NCBI GenBank assembly: GCA_946479225.1
Contig: CAMLFI010000048.1
Location: forward strand, 1 to 10,637
Source of the DNA: an uncultured Mucilaginibacter sp.
Lineage (GTDB): Bacteria; Bacteroidota; Bacteroidia; Sphingobacteriales; Sphingobacteriaceae
Length of the DNA: 10,637 bases
Direction of reading: 5' to 3'
Under the pieces are notes generated by a model. The model searched no databases. It saw only the letters and a program-made list of their open reading frames with translations, and was not told where the DNA came from. The translations under genes were made by a program, and so were the position numbers. Shown here piece after piece: positions 8,017 through 10,637 of this stretch. Each line of letters opens with the position of its first letter. Within the stretch, counting starts at the first letter, position 1.

Positions 8017-8026
8017 TTACTTTCGC
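8017..8026 (+). promoter_or_regulatory. Candidate -7 promoter box of recR, implying a leaderless transcript
   Basis: TTACTTTCGC contains TACTTTCG, which matches the Bacteroidota TAnnTTTG box at all defined positions but one. It ends 4 nt before the recR ATG, so a start site at the usual distance would fall at or within the first codons. The nearest upstream TTG (7987-7989) is farther than the usual spacing of about 20 nt, so the -33 element is not convincing. The same element, one base different, occurs ahead of the MFS gene on the other strand. Confidence 0.45.
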
Positions 8027-8029
8027 AAT

Positions 8030-8647
8030 ATGAATTTCTCATCCAAGCTTTTGGAAAACGCTGTTGACGAATTTGCTAAGCTACCGGGAGTAGGGCAAAA
8101 AACCGCGCTGCGTTTGGTTTTGCACCTGCTTAATCAAAACAAGCAGGAGGTAGAGCAATTCAGTCATGCCATCACCAAACTACGTAACGAAATTCAATTT
8201 TGCGCCCGTTGCCATAATATATCAGATCAGGCAATATGTGAGATATGTTCATCGCCAAAACGCGACGCCAGTGTTATATGTGTAGTAGAGGATACCCGCG
8301 ATGTAATGGCTATTGAAAATACCAGCCAGTTTAATGGCTTGTATCATGTTTTAGGTGGATTGATATCGCCTATGGACGGAGTCGGTCCGGGGGATCTGCA
8401 GGTTGATTCTCTTATAGAACGATTAACAGATGGCGAGGTTAAAGAGGTGATTTTTGCCCTTAGCGCTACCATGGAGGGAGACACTACTATCTTCTATCTG
8501 CATAAAAAATTAAAGCATTTCAATATAAATATTTCAACTATTGCCCGTGGCATAGCATTTGGGGGTGAGTTAGAGTACGTTGATGAGATCACTTTAGGGA
8601 GGTCTATCGTAACGCGTGTTCCTTATGAAAACTCATTAACCAAGTAG
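8030..8647 (+). CDS. recR: Recombination mediator protein RecR
   Basis: A 205-aa DNA-repair protein that, with RecO and RecF, loads RecA on gapped single-stranded DNA. All family parts are present in order: helix-hairpin-helix LPGVGQKTA (18-26), a four-cysteine zinc site (C58, C61, C70, C73), a Toprim domain from about residue 81 with VVED (Glu87) and the [13 protein letters not shown] loop, and the C-terminal [18 protein letters not shown](G)RS segment. Length and start agree with characterised RecR proteins, whose N terminus also begins about 18 residues before the LPGVG motif, so the ATG at 8030 is well supported. It heads a run recR-glycosyltransferase-dehydrogenase, with the glycosyltransferase beginning 1 nt after its stop. 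No ribosome binding site is visible and the promoter-like box lies directly before the start codon. Confidence 0.97.
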   Translation: MNFSSKLLENAVDEFAKLPGVGQKTALRLVLHLLNQNKQEVEQFSHAITKLRNEIQFCARCHNISDQAICEICSSPKRDASVICVVEDTRDVMAIENTSQFNGLYHVLGGLISPMDGVGPGDLQVDSLIERLTDGEVKEVIFALSATMEGDTTIFYLHKKLKHFNINISTIARGIAFGGELEYVDEITLGRSIVTRVPYENSLTK

Positions 8648-8648
8648 T

Positions 8649-9482
8649 ATGAAATTATCTGTAGTTGTAGTAAATCATAACAGATGTGATCTGTTAAAAC
8701 TTACGCTTAATTCTTTAATTAAATCCGCCAATGGCGTTGATAATGAAGTAATTATTGTAGATAATGCATCTTCAGATAATACTGTTGATATACTTAATGC
8801 CGATTACCCGCAGTTTAGGGTTATAGCTAACAAAGTTAATGAGGGGATAGCCAAAGCAGCTAACCAGGGTATACAAGCCTCAAGGGGTGAGTATATTTTA
8901 TTGGTCAACCCTGATGTTATTTTAGGAAAAGAGACCTTAGAAAAGGTCACTGCCTATATGAATGAGCATGAGGATGTTAGCGGTTTGGGTGTGCGTATGC
9001 TAGGGCCTCAGGGTGCATTTCTTCAAGAGTCAAACCGCGGCCTTACCAAACCATGGATAAGCTTCTTTAAACTTACCGGACTTGCAAAACATTTCCCCAA
9101 ATCGCGCCTAACCAACCGCAACAACAAAGAATGGGTTCAGGAGTTCCAAACCTCTGAGATTGATATTCTGAATGGTGCATTTATGTTAGTTCGCAGAAAT
9201 GTATTTAATGAGATAGGCGGTTTTGACGAACGTTTTCAATTATATGGTTATGATATTGATCTATCCTACCGGATGCGTTTGGCCGGCTTTAAAAACTACT
9301 ATTATCCAAAAACGTATATCATCAACTTTAAAAGCCAGTACCTTCCTAAATTTAGCTGGGCCTTTATAAAGCATTTTTATGGTGCTATGTTTATCTTCGC
9401 CTCCAAGTACCTGTTTAAATTGCCTGAAATAAAAGTACCGGGCATACAGATGTACCCGGCACAATATGAAGTTGAACGATAA
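8649..9482 (+). CDS. Family 2 (GT-A fold) glycosyltransferase
   Basis: A 277-aa cytoplasmic or membrane-associated glycosyltransferase that should transfer a sugar from a nucleotide-sugar to an unknown acceptor, probably an envelope glycan. The GT-A fold is seen in the opening strand SVVVVNHNR (4-12), the nucleotide-binding VDNASSDNT (37-45), NEGIAKAANQGI (64-75), and LLVNPDV (84-90), where Asp89 stands in the DxD metal-site position. The C-terminal half has GGFDERF and YGYDIDLSYR (199-208). Relatives usually read YGEDIDLSYR and IIHYKGEST; here Glu is Tyr201 and the second motif reads IINFKSQ (224-230), so acceptor-side residues differ although Asp202/Asp204 and Lys228 are kept. It begins 1 nt after recR, and the dehydrogenase start lies inside its last codons, giving strong evidence of co-transcription and perhaps translational coupling. 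There are no signal peptide or clear membrane helices; the segment at about 240-258 is amphipathic. Confidence 0.9.
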   Translation: MKLSVVVVNHNRCDLLKLTLNSLIKSANGVDNEVIIVDNASSDNTVDILNADYPQFRVIANKVNEGIAKAANQGIQASRGEYILLVNPDVILGKETLEKVTAYMNEHEDVSGLGVRMLGPQGAFLQESNRGLTKPWISFFKLTGLAKHFPKSRLTNRNNKEWVQEFQTSEIDILNGAFMLVRRNVFNEIGGFDERFQLYGYDIDLSYRMRLAGFKNYYYPKTYIINFKSQYLPKFSWAFIKHFYGAMFIFASKYLFKLPEIKVPGIQMYPAQYEVER

Positions 9483-10281
9483 AACAGTTATTATAACCGG
9501 TGCATCTTCGGGCATTGGCAAAGCATTAGCTACTGAATTTGCCAAACGTGGCGCTAACCTGGTTTTAGGCGCGCGTCAATATGTAACACTGTGCGAAATA
9601 GCACAATCGCTTGAACAACAGTATAACGTAAAGGCTGTAGCAGTGCAGTGTGATGTAGTTTCTGAAACCGACTGCGAACACTTAATTAAACAAGCCGTTT
9701 TAACATTTGGGAAAATTGACGTGTTGATAAACAATGCAGGTATATCCATGCGCGCGCTGTTTAAAGACACTGATATGCAGGTGCTCAAATCACTAATGGA
9801 TGTTAATTTTTGGGGGATGGTTTACTGTACTAAGTATGCCATGCCTGAGCTCCTGAAGACAAGGGGTACCGTAGTGGGCGTATCTTCTATCGCGGGATAC
9901 AAAGGTTTGCCTGGTCGCATTGGCTATTCGGCATCAAAGTTTGCAATGAATGGCTTTTTAGATGCATTAAGAGTAGAAAATTTGAAAACAGGTGTGCATG
10001 TGCTTACGGCTTGTCCGGGTTTTACTGCTTCAAACATACGTAACACAGCACTTAACAAAGATGGTGTTCAGCAAGGTGAAAGCACTCTTCATGAAGAAAA
10101 GATGATGACTACTGAACAAGTTGCGACTATTATTGCCGATGGCGTTGAGAACAGGTCGCGTACATTAATTATGACCGGCCAGGGCAAGTTAACCGTGTTA
10201 CTCAGTAAGATATTTCCTGCTTTACTTGATAAACTGGTTTACAATGTATTTACCAAAGAAAAAGACGCGCTATTAAAATAA
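9466..10281 (+). CDS. Classical short-chain dehydrogenase/reductase (SDR family oxidoreductase)
   Basis: A 271-aa cytoplasmic NAD(P)-dependent oxidoreductase with a Rossmann fold. The cofactor loop TGASSGIG is at 11-18, the NNAG motif at 89-92, and the catalytic tetrad is complete: Asn114, Ser141, Tyr154 and Lys158 (YSASK). PGF at the usual place after the active site and a hydrophobic C-terminal tail of about 30 residues (LTVLLSKIFPALLDKLVYNVF) fit the DltE/YqjQ-like branch often labelled SDR oxidoreductase. The substrate cannot be told. The ATG at 9466 lies 17 nt inside the end of the glycosyltransferase gene in another frame; it places the TGxxxGxG loop at the normal distance from the N terminus, so the overlap is probably real. 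Its stop faces that of the next gene across 7 nt. Confidence 0.93.
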   Translation: MKLNDKTVIITGASSGIGKALATEFAKRGANLVLGARQYVTLCEIAQSLEQQYNVKAVAVQCDVVSETDCEHLIKQAVLTFGKIDVLINNAGISMRALFKDTDMQVLKSLMDVNFWGMVYCTKYAMPELLKTRGTVVGVSSIAGYKGLPGRIGYSASKFAMNGFLDALRVENLKTGVHVLTACPGFTASNIRNTALNKDGVQQGESTLHEEKMMTTEQVATIIADGVENRSRTLIMTGQGKLTVLLSKIFPALLDKLVYNVFTKEKDALLK

Positions 10282-10299
10282 CTGTCTCCTAAGACTGTT
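10280..10299. terminator. Weak hairpin spanning both convergent stop codons, possible bidirectional terminator
   Basis: The two arms AAC-T-GTCT and AGAC-T-GTT pair over 7 base pairs with one T-T mismatch around a CCTA loop. The hairpin covers part of the dehydrogenase TAA and the whole TAG of the opposing gene. On the minus strand it is followed by a short T-rich run (ATTTTAATAG); on the plus strand there is no T tract. With few G-C pairs it is weak, and it could be chance. Confidence 0.3.
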
Positions 10300-10606
10300 G
10301 ATACTTATAATGCAAACGTTTTAAGGTTTCCTCGGAAGCTTCGTCGCTTGATGCTCCATAACCCGCCACCAATATGCCTTTTACGCCCGATGGTGATGCC
10401 AGAGCATAAACAGTCGCTTCGTCTCCGGGATCGGTTTGTCCTTCGTAACGGTACACATCCACAATCTCAAACTCATCGGCGGTGTAGGCTTGTTCACCCA
10501 CCAGCAATTGGTTTTGTTTAAGATTAAAGTCGCAGGTAAAACCTTGTTTGCGTAGTTGCTCTATAGCTTCGGATACTGTGGCGTAGTGAAATTTTTGTTT
10601 TTCCAT
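10289..10606 (-). CDS. Small conserved Bacteroidota protein of unknown function
   Basis: A 105-aa soluble acidic protein without signal peptide or membrane segment. The N terminus reads as a short helix (VSEAIEQLRKQGF) followed by strands around LVGEQAYTADEFEIVDVYRYEGQTDP and a C-terminal GVKGILVAGYGASSD section, ending in a helix. I recognise the general form (TVSEAxxxLRKQGF...DEFEIVDVYRYEG...GVKGxLVxGYG) from many Sphingobacteriaceae and Cytophagales proteins. As I recall, these often carry the name phosphoribosylpyrophosphate synthetase, but nothing here resembles PRPP synthase: the PRPP-binding loop is absent and the length is a third of that enzyme. The function is unknown. The start ATG at 10606 leaves 31 nt to the window edge, in which I see no confident promoter. 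The gene faces the dehydrogenase across 7 nt. Confidence 0.82.
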   Translation of the reverse strand: MEKQKFHYATVSEAIEQLRKQGFTCDFNLKQNQLLVGEQAYTADEFEIVDVYRYEGQTDPGDEATVYALASPSGVKGILVAGYGASSDEASEETLKRLHYKYQQS

Positions 10607-10637
10607 GGCAGGTAATTTAGAATCATAAATCTACAAA

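Noticed and set aside
9261..9545. Minus-strand open frame of 94 codons opposite the glycosyltransferase/dehydrogenase junction
   Set aside because: Both plus-strand genes are well supported by motifs in this stretch, and the antisense protein shows no family features.
1..10637. Mobile element, CRISPR array, tRNA/rRNA, phage or defence system
   Set aside because: No repeat array, transposase, integrase, terminal inverted repeats, tRNA-like cloverleaf or defence-gene motif was seen; gene spacing leaves at most 61 nt free.

Overview
The window looks like chromosomal DNA of a Bacteroidota species in the Sphingobacteriaceae, probably Mucilaginibacter- or Pedobacter-like. The evidence is a fused MurF-alanine racemase, the family content of the neighbours, the lack of Shine-Dalgarno sequences before start codons, and two copies of a TTAC(C/T)TTCGC element that resembles the Bacteroidota -7 promoter box (TAnnTTTG). 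Base composition looks moderate, around low-40s %GC by eye; I did not compute it. The genus is inferred from protein style, not from a search.

Layout. (1) 75-3149, plus strand: a bifunctional MurF/Alr peptidoglycan enzyme followed 15 nt later by a DUF502 membrane protein. (2) 3133-7971, minus strand, transcribed right to left: a sodium:solute symporter, a LOG/TIGR00730 family nucleotide phosphoribohydrolase, and two tandem TetA-like MFS transporters that are clear paralogues. Gaps are 61, 20 and 39 nt. The last transporter converges on the DUF502 gene with a 17-nt overlap of coding ends. (3) 8030-10281, plus strand: recR, a family 2 glycosyltransferase and a classical short-chain dehydrogenase, with a 1-nt gap and then a 17-nt overlap, so very probably one operon. 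The symporter and recR diverge from a 58-nt spacer. (4) 10289-10606, minus strand: a small uncharacterised Bacteroidota protein, tail to tail with the dehydrogenase across 7 nt.

Coding density is very high. The longest non-coding stretch inside the window is 61 nt, and I see no RNA gene, mobile element, CRISPR array, phage gene or integration scar. This is mostly conserved housekeeping and transport DNA, and I do not find a convincing new multi-gene system. The points most worth a second look are: the two TetA-like pumps keep the N-terminal acidic residues but share a Tyr where TetA has its essential third Asp; recR appears to have a promoter box only 4 nt before its ATG, implying a leaderless mRNA; the glycosyltransferase has altered C-terminal motifs; and a small hairpin spans both stop codons of the last gene pair.
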